A stretch of 7,429 bases of DNA from Paracoccaceae bacterium (GTDB taxonomy: Bacteria > Pseudomonadota > Alphaproteobacteria > Rhodobacterales > Rhodobacteraceae): NCBI GenBank assembly GCA_007134405.1, contig SLKW01000312.1, positions 1 through 7,429 of the forward strand, in the 5' to 3' direction. Below, piece after piece: positions 1-6,545 of this stretch (positions are counted from its first letter, which is position 1; the number at the start of each line of letters is the position of its first letter). The position numbers were made by a program, and so were the translations under genes. Below the pieces are notes generated by a model. It was not told where the DNA came from. It searched no databases and was given only the letters and a program-made list of their open reading frames with translations.

Positions 1-2051
1 AGATATTCCCGCCGCCCCGGCTTCTTACGCTTTGAAAACGCAGCAGGAATCATGAACCCCTGCGGTGCTGTCCACCCCGCCCCCGACATCAACGACAGCG
101 CCGGCCGCGCAAAAATCAGCGTGCAGACCAAAGCCGCAACCGGGTTGCCCGGCAGGCCGAAAACCGGCACCCGCGCCTCGCCCTCTCCCGGCCAGAGCGC
201 CAGCGCCAGCGGCCGCCCAGGCTTGAGCGCGATGCGCCAGCTCGACAACGTCCCCCGCTCGCGCAGCAGCCGCGCGACATGGTCCTCATCCCCCGCCGAG
301 GCCCCGCCCGAGGTCAGGATCACATCCGCCCTCCGCGCCCCCCGGTCGAGCGCCGCGCGAATGCGCGCGGGCCGGTCCGGCGCATGCCCCAGATCCACCG
401 GCTCATGCCCCCAGCGGCGCAGAATTTCTAGCAACATCGGTCGGTTGGCATCATAGATCTGGTGCAACTCGGCGGCTTCGTCGTGGTCCGTCAGGATCTC
501 GTCACCGGTTGACAGGACCGCCACCCTGAGCGGCCGATGCACCGGCACCCGCCCCACGCCCAGCGCCGACAGAAGCGCCAGATCGGGCGCCGTCAGCCGC
601 CGGCCCGAGGGCAAGGCCGGCGCCCCCTCGGCAACATCCTCGCCCGCGCGCCGGGTATTCGCGCCGCGCTTCACCGGCCCGTCGAAGGCCACGCGCGCCC
701 CATCGCTGGCGCAATCCTCCTCCAGTACGACGGTGTCCACGCCCTTGGGCAGGATCGCGCCGGTCAGGATCCGCACCGCCTGCCCGGCGGGCAGCGCGCC
801 CGCAAAAGGCTCGCCCGCCGCCGCCCGACCCGCGGCAAGCGGCAACTCGTAGGGGCCGGGGCCGGTCAGTGAATCGTGTGCGAAACCAAAGCCATCCACC
901 GCGGCATTAGCATGCGGCGGGTTCGACCGCCGCGCGCTCACCGCTTCGGCCAGAACCCGCTGCCCGGCCTTGGCGACTGGCACCACCTCGACCTCCGTCA
1001 CCGGCACCAGTGCTTCGCGCAGCTTCGCCAGCGCGGTATCGACCGGCACCCAATCGACCCCCTGCGGCATGGCAAAACAATCGTTGCGCAAACGCGGTGG
1101 TGTCAACGCGCGCGGCACCTTGGGCCGCGGCGGCAACGCCGCGATGCCCGTCGCGCGGGCTGCCGCGCGCAGACGCTCCTCCTGCCCGCACCCGAGTATC
1201 CATCCCTCTTCCATCAGCGACGGAACGCTTTCGTCGATCTCGAACAGCGGCGCGATCTCGGCCCGGGACGCCAGCCGGGCAAGCGCAAGGGCCAGGAGCC
1301 GAACCTGCACCGCATCCGCGACCGGCCATTCCTTATTTCCCAGCCTGCCGGCGTCGGCCGGACGTTTCGGCATGAGGGCCGCGATCTCCGCGCTCAGAAG
1401 CGATGGAAAGACCTCGGCGAAAACCACTGAAGCGCCTTGCCAATTCTCGAAAGGCCAGACGGCGACCTGACCGGGAAACGCCGCACGCAAGCGATGCAGG
1501 ACAGGCAGGCCCGTGAGCGTCTGACTGCCGACCGAACCCGGCCCGCCCAGCTTCCAGACGGATTGCGCCCGTTTCGCGCGCTTGTCCACCGCGCGCAGGT
1601 CGGAAAGGCCGTGACCGTCCCTCGCACTGCCCAAGGCGGGGATCTCCGGAATGTCCAATCCCTTGGGCAGAAACCAGAAGGGACCGATACCAGGCAGCGC
1701 CCGGTTCGCCTCCGCGGCGACCTGGAAGCGATTGTTACGATTTCGCGCATCATCGTCCAGCCGCGCAGCGAGCCAGGACCAGACGGAAAACGCGTCCTGC
1801 CCCCCGGTCAGTACCGGCGCAAAGCCCGCGGGAAAGCCGAAAGCGAAGTCAAAGCCGATGAGGAGCCGCCCGCCACTCTCTACCGTCTCGCTGATCAATT
1901 CCTTCAAGCGTGCTTCAGCTTGCCGGCGCGTGGCCGGGTTCTCGCTTTCGACTCGCTCGCCTTCGGCAATCCCGATCCAGATAGAATCGCGGCCGGTTTT
2001 CGGCCCGCTCTCTGCGGACCAATCGACGACGGCGATGCGGTCGAAACTCAT
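1..2051 (-). CDS. moeA: DUF429-like (RNase H-fold) domain fused to MoeA molybdopterin molybdenumtransferase, 3' end outside window
   Basis: Reading from the ATG at 2051, the frame stays open for 683 complete codons to the window edge. The C-terminal part, from about residue 328, is MoeA, which inserts molybdate into adenylylated molybdopterin in the cytoplasm. Its MoeA motifs, in order, are VDGF (385-388), ILTGAILPKGVDTVV (428-442), STGDEI (514-519), YDANRPML (533-540), SGGASAGDEDH (581-591), KPGRPLALA (610-618) and GLPGNPVAA (632-640), then the start of domain IV (KKPGRREY). E. coli MoeA is about 411 residues, so roughly 55-60 residues should lie beyond the window. Residues 1-320 are not part of ordinary MoeA. 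They carry VVDWS (D10), GFDFAFGFP (D68), FAEVFPSL (E213) and VADAVQ (D246), a spacing of acids that resembles DUF429-type RNase H-like proteins; that domain assignment is an inference. A GAGG sits 7 nt before the ATG, which overlaps the mobB stop (ATGA). The fusion is seen directly; the role of the N-terminal domain is unknown. Confidence 0.9.
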   Translation of the reverse strand, partial: MSFDRIAVVDWSAESGPKTGRDSIWIGIAEGERVESENPATRRQAEARLKELISETVESGGRLLIGFDFAFGFPAGFAPVLTGGQDAFSVWSWLAARLDDDARNRNNRFQVAAEANRALPGIGPFWFLPKGLDIPEIPALGSARDGHGLSDLRAVDKRAKRAQSVWKLGGPGSVGSQTLTGLPVLHRLRAAFPGQVAVWPFENWQGASVVFAEVFPSLLSAEIAALMPKRPADAGRLGNKEWPVADAVQVRLLALALARLASRAEIAPLFEIDESVPSLMEEGWILGCGQEERLRAAARATGIAALPPRPKVPRALTPPRLRNDCFAMPQGVDWVPVDTALAKLREALVPVTEVEVVPVAKAGQRVLAEAVSARRSNPPHANAAVDGFGFAHDSLTGPGPYELPLAAGRAAAGEPFAGALPAGQAVRILTGAILPKGVDTVVLEEDCASDGARVAFDGPVKRGANTRRAGEDVAEGAPALPSGRRLTAPDLALLSALGVGRVPVHRPLRVAVLSTGDEILTDHDEAAELHQIYDANRPMLLEILRRWGHEPVDLGHAPDRPARIRAALDRGARRADVILTSGGASAGDEDHVARLLRERGTLSSWRIALKPGRPLALALWPGEGEARVPVFGLPGNPVAALVCTLIFARPALSLMSGAGWTAPQGFMIPAAFSKRKKPGRREY

Positions 2052-2572
2052 GCCACGGCCTCGGCCAAGCCGACCTCGCGCAGGATGAAATCGGCAATGG
2101 CGGCGGTATCGTCGAGATGCAGCAGCGGCACCGTCAACCCTGCCAGCGCCGCGTCGTCGCGCGGCGCGGTCGAGGCGACGGCACGGATCGTGGGGTTCTC
2201 GGGCGCCAGCAGCGGGTGGCGGCTTTCCGGCCGGTGCGCCTCGATCTTGGGGTGCGGCGCGCGTTTGTAGCCTTCGATCAGGACCAAATCGACGGGCGAC
2301 AGATGCCTTAGCAACTGCGTCAGCGGCGGCTCTGTCGCGCCGCGCAATTCGTGCATCAGCGCCCAGCGAACGGGTGAGGCCACGATCACCTCATGCGCGC
2401 CGGCCTGGCGATGGCGATAGCTGTCACGGCCAGGATGGTCGATTTCGGTCGCGTGATGGGCGTGCTTGACGGTCGAAACCTCCAGCCCGCGCCCCGCGAT
2501 CTCGGCCACCAGACGTTCCATCAGCCCGGTCTTGCCGGTGTTCTTCCACCCGGTGACACCGTAAAGCCTCAT
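2048..2572 (-). CDS. mobB: Molybdopterin-guanine dinucleotide biosynthesis adaptor protein MobB
   Basis: This 174-residue protein is a small P-loop GTP-binding protein of the MobB family, which binds GTP and assists MobA in making the guanine dinucleotide form of the molybdenum cofactor. The Walker A loop GWKNTGKT lies at residues 8-15, directly after the first beta strand, as in the family. The family signature around KHAHH (36-40), the D50-S51 pair and the VLIEGYK strand (97-103) are all present. The length matches stand-alone MobB proteins. The start ATG overlaps the mobA stop by 4 bp, and its own stop overlaps the start of the next gene by 4 bp, so translation is probably coupled through all three. 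No strong separate ribosome binding site is visible, which fits coupling. Confidence 0.95.
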   Translation of the reverse strand: MRLYGVTGWKNTGKTGLMERLVAEIAGRGLEVSTVKHAHHATEIDHPGRDSYRHRQAGAHEVIVASPVRWALMHELRGATEPPLTQLLRHLSPVDLVLIEGYKRAPHPKIEAHRPESRHPLLAPENPTIRAVASTAPRDDAALAGLTVPLLHLDDTAAIADFILREVGLAEAVA

Positions 2573-3177
2573 GCCTGCCCTGCCAATTCCTCGGCGCGAG
2601 CAATGTCTTCGGGCGTGTTGACGTTGAAGAAAGGATCGATCGGATCGCTCTCGAAATCGGCCCGCCCCGCCGCGTGCCGGTCGGTCCAGAGGACGATCTT
2701 GCGCAGCCCGCCGCGAAGGGCCGCGCGCAGATCTTCATTGAGCGCAACGGGCCAGAGGCCGAAGGTCGGATGGCGCTGCCACGTCCCCTCGGCATCGCGG
2801 CTTGCCGCCAGAGCCAGTCCCTCGGGCCCTGCGGCGTCCTGCAGGCGCGCCACGAGGTCGCGCGGAAAGAAGGGCGTATCGGCGGCCACGGTGACGATCG
2901 CGCGCGCGCCCTGCCCCGCCGCCCAGTCAAGTCCGGCCAAAACCCCCGCCAGCGGACCCGGGTGCCCCGCAATACTGTCGGGCAGAACCGGCAGGCCGAA
3001 TTCGGCAAAGCGCGACGGATCGCCATTGGCGTTGATCGCGATCTCGGCGACCTGCGGGCGCAGCCGTTCGAGCACATGGTCGATCAGCCGGCGGTCGCCC
3101 ACGATGCGCAAGCCTTTGTCGCCGCCGCCCATCCGCGTCGCGCGCCCTCCGGCAAGGATAACCCCCAGCGGTTTCAT
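2569..3177 (-). CDS. mobA: Molybdenum cofactor guanylyltransferase MobA
   Basis: This 202-residue protein transfers GMP from GTP to Mo-molybdopterin, forming the bis-MGD cofactor required by DMSO-reductase family enzymes such as formate dehydrogenase. The nucleotide-binding motif LAGGRATRMGGGDK occupies residues 8-21. GPLAGV (74-79) and the metal-binding aspartate in AADTPFFP (D100) follow, and NVNTPED (185-191) is the typical C-terminal MobA motif. The length is normal for the family. The start lies 24 bp after the fdhD stop and is preceded by a purine-rich GGGGGA about 8 nt upstream, so the gene probably belongs to the same transcript as fdhD. The immediate neighbours mobB and moeA act in the same pathway. 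Confidence 0.96.
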   Translation of the reverse strand: MKPLGVILAGGRATRMGGGDKGLRIVGDRRLIDHVLERLRPQVAEIAINANGDPSRFAEFGLPVLPDSIAGHPGPLAGVLAGLDWAAGQGARAIVTVAADTPFFPRDLVARLQDAAGPEGLALAASRDAEGTWQRHPTFGLWPVALNEDLRAALRGGLRKIVLWTDRHAAGRADFESDPIDPFFNVNTPEDIARAEELAGQA

Positions 3178-3201
3178 CGCCCTGTTCCCCCGCCGGTCAT
3201 G

Positions 3202-4074
3202 TCACTCCACCCGAGCCGCCTTGCGGCGATGCTTGCGGTCTTCCTCGCCGACATGGGCGGGGTCGGCGTCCCGCATCAGCCGCTCTTCGCCCGAAAGGCA
3301 GATGAAACGCTGCCCGCGCATGCGCCCGATGAGCGTCAACCCGACCTGGCGCGCGATCTCGACCCCCCAGGCCGTGAAGCCCGAGCGCGACGCCAGGACC
3401 GGTATGCCCATCAGCGCGCACTTGATCACCATCTCCGACGTCAGGCGCCCCGTGGTGTAGAGAATCTTGTCGCCACCCGCCTGCCCCTCATGGAACATCC
3501 AGCCCGCGATCTTGTCGACGGCATTGTGGCGACCGACATCTTCCATGTAGACCATGACCTCGGCCTGCCGGCAAAGGACCGTGCCGTGGATGGCGCCGGC
3601 TTCCAGGTAGAGCGACGGCACGGTGTTGATCTGCTTTGCAAGCGCGTAAAGCCAGGACGTGCGCACCTCCGCGGCGGGCAGCGTCACGCCCTCCAGCCCC
3701 TCCATCATGTCGCCGAAAACCGTGCCCACCGCGCAGCCCGAGGTGCGGGTCTTCTTCTTGACCTTTTCCTCGTAACTGGTCGCGCGTTCGGTGCGCACGA
3801 CCACGACCTCCAGATCCTCGTCATAGTCGATGCCGGTCACCCGGTCATCGGGGCGGAGCATTCCCTGGTTGCGCAGGAAACCGAGCGCGAGGTATTCCGG
3901 GTAATCGCCGATGGTCATCGCCGTGACGATCTCCTGCGAATTCAAGTAGATCGTGAGCGGCCGCTCCTCGACCACGCGGATTTCAACCTCGGCGCCGGTC
4001 TGGTCGCGGCCGGTCACGGGCCGCGTGAGACGCGGATGCGCAGGGTCGGGAAGGATGGGAAGCAGCGATGACAT
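3202..4074 (-). CDS. fdhD: Formate dehydrogenase accessory sulfurtransferase FdhD
   Basis: FdhD carries sulfur from a cysteine desulfurase to the Mo/W-bis-MGD cofactor, a step needed for formate dehydrogenase activity. The 290-residue product has the family core: IYLNSQEI near residue 43, LALGFLRNQG (62-71), MEDVGRHNAVDKIAG (177-191) and TTGRLTSEMVIKCA (207-220), followed by GIPVLASRSGFT (223-234) and a glycine-rich LTLIGRMRG segment. The substrate-transfer loop reads TSGCAVGT (111-118). It has one cysteine (C114) where E. coli FdhD has a CxxC pair (C121/C124). The ATG at 4074 was chosen because the FdhD-like sequence begins there and the divergent promoter elements lie upstream. The frame extends back to 4263, and an ATG at 4122 is possible but would fall on the promoter palindrome. 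No strong Shine-Dalgarno sequence is visible at 4074. It is the first gene of the minus-strand cofactor set. Confidence 0.95.
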   Translation of the reverse strand: MSSLLPILPDPAHPRLTRPVTGRDQTGAEVEIRVVEERPLTIYLNSQEIVTAMTIGDYPEYLALGFLRNQGMLRPDDRVTGIDYDEDLEVVVVRTERATSYEEKVKKKTRTSGCAVGTVFGDMMEGLEGVTLPAAEVRTSWLYALAKQINTVPSLYLEAGAIHGTVLCRQAEVMVYMEDVGRHNAVDKIAGWMFHEGQAGGDKILYTTGRLTSEMVIKCALMGIPVLASRSGFTAWGVEIARQVGLTLIGRMRGQRFICLSGEERLMRDADPAHVGEEDRKHRRKAARVE

Positions 4075-4095
4075 GAACGGGACCCCGGCGCGCCT

Positions 4096-4123
4096 TTGAC
4101 CTTGTTGTTTTCGAATGTACATT
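4096..4123 (+). promoter_or_regulatory. Candidate sigma-70 type promoter for the plus-strand FDH genes
   Basis: TTGACC at 4096-4101 (5 of 6 matches to the -35 consensus) is followed after 16 bp by TACATT at 4118-4123 (4 of 6 matches to the -10 consensus), with a TG just upstream of the -10. A start site near 4130 would leave a leader of about 25 nt before the DUF2478 gene. This is inferred from sequence only. The region is the only AT-rich stretch in the divergent gap, which supports a promoter location. Confidence 0.45.
4114..4123. repeat. 10-bp perfect palindrome AATGTACATT in the divergent gap
   Basis: AATGTACATT equals its own reverse complement. It lies near the middle of the 81-bp space between the fdhD and DUF2478 start codons and supplies a TACATT -10-like element on each strand. 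It could also be a binding site for a dimeric regulator. The palindrome is directly visible; its function is inferred. Confidence 0.5.
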
Positions 4124-4141
4124 GTCCAAGGCAGCGGACAA
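4122..4141. repeat. Inverted repeat TTGTCC-N8-GGACAA
   Basis: The 6-bp arms at 4122-4127 and 4136-4141 are perfect reverse complements separated by 8 bp. It sits at the expected transcription start region of the plus-strand promoter, where an operator would block initiation, or a short hairpin could form at the 5' end of the transcript. There is no T-run, so it is not a terminator. Confidence 0.4.
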
Positions 4142-4155
4142 GATCGGATCAGGCG

Positions 4156-4668
4156 ATGCTGGGATATGTCATAAGCGAAGGGCGCGGCACGGTCGACCCC
4201 CTGATGGCTGAAGTCGCGCATCGGCTGATGGTGCAAGGCTGGCCGGTGGCGGGCGTGATCCAACTGAACAGCGAGACCGGCCCCGAGACCAAGTGCGACA
4301 TGGACCTGCAGATCCTGACGGGGGCCGAGCCGGTGCGGATCAGCCAGCGACTCGGTCGGTTCGCACGGGGCTGTCGGCTGGATCCCGCCGGGCTGGAACG
4401 CGCGGTGGGCCTGGTCGAGCGCGCGCTCGACGACCGACCGCGGCTATTGCTCATCAACAAGTTCGGCAAGGCCGAACTGGAAGGCCGCGGCTTTCGACCG
4501 TTGATAGGACGCGCCCTTCTTGAGGGGGTGCCGGTTCTGACTGCGGTCAATCGCGGCAACCTGCCCGGCTTTCACGCCTTCACCGATGGGATCGGCACGG
4601 CGCTTCCGCCAGAGCCCGGGGCTGTCATCGACTGGTGCGCCGGACAGGTGGCGCCGCAGCCGGTCTGA
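4156..4668 (+). CDS. DUF2478 family protein, probable molybdenum-metabolism accessory protein
   Basis: This 170-residue protein matches my recollection of the DUF2478 family, which is often found beside molybdenum genes but has no established activity. Supporting segments are GVIQLN (33-38), CDMDLQIL (47-54), ISQRLG (62-67), GCRLDPAGLE (72-81), LLLINKFGKAELEGRGFRP (97-115), GVPVLTAVNRGNL (124-136) and the terminal VIDWC. The opening YVISEGRGTVDPLMAEVAHRL and the GVIQ strand resemble the start of a MobB/THEP1-like P-loop fold, but the loop SEGRGTVD lacks the GK[ST] of a Walker A motif, so nucleotide hydrolysis cannot be assumed. The ATG at 4156 was chosen because family similarity starts there; an upstream in-frame ATG at 4096 would coincide with the promoter -35. 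It is the first plus-strand gene, 107 bp before the FDH beta/gamma gene, so it is probably co-transcribed with FDH. Confidence 0.85.
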   Translation: MLGYVISEGRGTVDPLMAEVAHRLMVQGWPVAGVIQLNSETGPETKCDMDLQILTGAEPVRISQRLGRFARGCRLDPAGLERAVGLVERALDDRPRLLLINKFGKAELEGRGFRPLIGRALLEGVPVLTAVNRGNLPGFHAFTDGIGTALPPEPGAVIDWCAGQVAPQPV

Positions 4669-4742
4669 TAGCCCCCGCCTATCAAACAACGCGACATTGA
4701 TATTGACCCGCCGCAGTTTCGGCCGCATGGGGGCCGGGCAAG

Positions 4743-4756
4743 GCCGCTCAAGCGGC
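4743..4756. repeat. Small hairpin GCCGC-TCAA-GCGGC before the FDH beta/gamma gene
   Basis: Five-base perfect GC arms at 4743-4747 and 4752-4756 enclose a TCAA loop, just upstream of the ribosome binding site of the fused FDH subunit. There is no T-tract after it, so it is not an intrinsic terminator. It could modestly influence mRNA stability or translation, or it may be chance in GC-rich DNA. Confidence 0.3.
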
Positions 4757-4775
4757 AATGGGCGGAGGGGGAGCC

Positions 4776-6545
4776 ATGGCGCTCGACAACAGAAACAATG
4801 GCGGCGTCTGGAAATCTGGCCGCGGCAAGGGCCGCCCGGTTCCAAAGGGCCGGCAGGTCGACGATGCCGCATTGACCGAAATCCAAGCGCTGCTCGGTGA
4901 GCTTCCGCGCCGCCGTGATTTGCTGATCGAACACCTGCATCTGATCCAGGACCGCTACGGGCACCTCTCGGCCCGCTACCTGCGCGCGCTTGCCTACGAG
5001 ATGCAGTTGTCGATGGCCGAAGTCTGGGAGGTCGCCACCTTCTACGCGCATTTCGATCCGATCCGCGAAGACGACGTCCCACCCCCGGCCTTGACCATTC
5101 GCGTTTGCGACTCGCTTTCATGCGAACTGGCCGGCGCTAAAGCGCTGAAGGCCGCACTGGAACAGGGCCATGATCCGGAGCAAGTTCGCGTTCTGCGGGC
5201 GCCCTGCATGGGCCGCTGCGACACTGCGCCCGTGGCCGAGGTCGGCCACCGCCATGTGGACCATGCGACGCCCGAAGCCATCGCCGAAGTCATCGCTTCG
5301 AATGATTTTCATCCTGTTATCCCCGATTACCAGCGCCTGGACACCTATCGCAGCGAGGGCGGCTACGACCGGCTTCTGGCCCTGCGCGCGGGCGGTGATT
5401 GGCAGGCGGTGCAGGATCGGGTCGCAGCCTCGGGCCTCCGGGGGCTTGGCGGTGCCGGGTTCCCCGCGGGCAAGAAATGGGGCTTCGTCCGCGCCGGAGC
5501 CGGCCCGCGTTATCTGGCCGTGAACGGGGATGAGGGCGAGCCTGGAACCTTCAAGGACCGCTTCTACCTGGAACGCGAACCGCACCTGATGCTCGAAGGC
5601 ATGTTGATCGCCGCCTGGGCGGTCGAGGCCGAGCGCTGTTACATCTACATGCGCGACGAATACCCGGCCGTGCTGGAAATCCTGCGCCGCGAGATCGCCG
5701 CGCTCGAGTCTGCCGGAATCGTCGCGCCCGGCTACATCGACCTGCGCCGCGGCGCCGGCGCCTATATCTGCGGCGAAGAATCCGCGATGCTGGAATCGAT
5801 CGAGGGCAAGCGCGGCCTGCCCCGTCACCGCCCGCCTTACGTCGCGCAGGTGGGCCTCTGGGGGCAGCCGACGCTGGTGCACAATGTCGAGACGCTGCAC
5901 TGGGTGGCGCGCATCGTGCGCGACGGGCCCGAGGTGCTGTCCGCCACGGAGAAGAACGGCCGCACCGGCCTTCGCTCTTATTCCGTCAGCGGCCGGGTGG
6001 CGAAACCGGGCGTCTACCTGTTGCCGGCCGGATCGACCATACGCGACGTGATCGACGCCGCCGGCGGCATGGCCGAGTACCATGCGCTGAAGGCCTACCA
6101 GCCGGGCGGGCCGTCCTCGGGCCTGCTGCCCGCGTCGCTCGACGATGTGCCCTTGGACTTCGACACGCTGCAACCGCACGGCACCTTCATCGGTTCGGCG
6201 GCGGTCGTCGTTCTGTCGGACAAGGACAGCGCCCGCGACGCCGCGCTCAACATGCTGCGGTTCTTCGAAGATGAGAGCTGCGGCCAGTGCACCCCCTGCC
6301 GTTCGGGCTGCGAGAAGGCGGTAAAGTTGATGCAGGCGGACCGCTGGGACCGCGACCTGCTCGAGGAGTTGTGCCAGACCATGGCCGACGCCTCGATCTG
6401 CGGGTTGGGCCAGGCGGCGCCGAACCCGATCCGGCTGACGATGCACCATTTCCCGGACGAGGTCGGCGCCGTTGCGCCCGCCACGCATCCCGGCAGCTAC
6501 GACACCGACCAGAGCCTGGAAGGCCGGGAGCAGAAAGATGGCTGA
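4776..6545 (+). CDS. fdhB: NAD+-dependent formate dehydrogenase, fused gamma-beta (FdsG-FdsB/NuoE-NuoF type) subunit
   Basis: This 589-residue soluble subunit takes electrons from the catalytic subunit and reduces NAD+. Residues about 30-170 are a NuoE/FdsG thioredoxin-like domain binding [2Fe-2S] through C111, C116, C144 and C148 (CDSLSC and CMGRC). Residues about 190-560 are NuoF/FdsB: the flavin/NAD-binding glycine-rich segment GLRGLGGAGFPAGKKW (221-236), GDEGEPGTFKDR (251-262) and GAGAYICGEESAMLESIEG (326-344), then [4Fe-4S] ligands C502, C505 and C508 (SCGQCTPC) and C542 (SICGLG). The first 28 residues are basic and glycine-rich, with no signal peptide. The ATG at 4776 was preferred over the in-frame ATG at 4758 because GGAGGGG (4764-4770) precedes it at good spacing. 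The fusion of what are separate fdsG and fdsB genes in Rhodobacter capsulatus and Cupriavidus matches the large beta subunit of the two-subunit Methylobacterium extorquens Fdh1. The next gene overlaps its end by 8 bp. Confidence 0.95.
   Translation: MALDNRNNGGVWKSGRGKGRPVPKGRQVDDAALTEIQALLGELPRRRDLLIEHLHLIQDRYGHLSARYLRALAYEMQLSMAEVWEVATFYAHFDPIREDDVPPPALTIRVCDSLSCELAGAKALKAALEQGHDPEQVRVLRAPCMGRCDTAPVAEVGHRHVDHATPEAIAEVIASNDFHPVIPDYQRLDTYRSEGGYDRLLALRAGGDWQAVQDRVAASGLRGLGGAGFPAGKKWGFVRAGAGPRYLAVNGDEGEPGTFKDRFYLEREPHLMLEGMLIAAWAVEAERCYIYMRDEYPAVLEILRREIAALESAGIVAPGYIDLRRGAGAYICGEESAMLESIEGKRGLPRHRPPYVAQVGLWGQPTLVHNVETLHWVARIVRDGPEVLSATEKNGRTGLRSYSVSGRVAKPGVYLLPAGSTIRDVIDAAGGMAEYHALKAYQPGGPSSGLLPASLDDVPLDFDTLQPHGTFIGSAAVVVLSDKDSARDAALNMLRFFEDESCGQCTPCRSGCEKAVKLMQADRWDRDLLEELCQTMADASICGLGQAAPNPIRLTMHHFPDEVGAVAPATHPGSYDTDQSLEGREQKDG

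Larger units (their letters stand above)
4114..4141 (-). promoter_or_regulatory. Candidate divergent promoter for fdhD-mobA-mobB-moeA
   Basis: On the minus strand, TTGTCC (4141-4136) is followed after 16 bp by TACATT (4119-4114). The -10 element is the other half of the same palindrome used by the plus-strand candidate. A start near 4107 would give an fdhD leader of about 30 nt, which agrees with the ATG at 4074. The -35 match is weaker (4 of 6) than on the plus strand, so this is less certain. Confidence 0.35.

Noticed and set aside
1394..1753. Minus-strand 119-codon frame inside the moeA fusion
   Set aside because: It is in a different frame from the fusion, which reads cleanly through this segment with sensible protein sequence, so it is an overlapping shadow.
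52..2311. Several open plus-strand frames across the left third of the window (for example 52-456, 876-1430, 1437-2270)
   Set aside because: They are antisense to the continuous moeA fusion frame, show no recognisable domains, and have the Arg/Pro/Ala-rich make-up of GC-rich shadow frames.
2674..4071. A 465-codon plus-strand open frame opposite mobA and fdhD
   Set aside because: The opposite strand encodes two unmistakable, motif-complete proteins. The plus frame crosses their boundary and is rich in His/Arg/Pro without any family motif.
4096..4155. Extending the DUF2478 gene upstream to the in-frame ATG at 4096
   Set aside because: The added 20 residues do not resemble the family, and the ATG falls on the predicted -35 element; the start at 4156 opens directly with the first family strand.
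4075..4263. Extending fdhD upstream to the in-frame ATG at 4263 or at 4122
   Set aside because: The extension would run through the divergent promoter region and into the DUF2478 coding sequence, and adds residues not typical of FdhD.
4697..4726. TTGATATTGACC in the gap before the FDH beta/gamma gene as a separate promoter
   Set aside because: The -35-like TTGACC (4703-4708) has no acceptable -10 at 15-19 bp; the following sequence is GC-rich. Co-transcription with DUF2478 is simpler.
4743..4756. Hairpin as a transcription terminator between DUF2478 and the FDH genes
   Set aside because: The stem is only 5 bp and is followed by AATGGGCGG, with no run of T residues.
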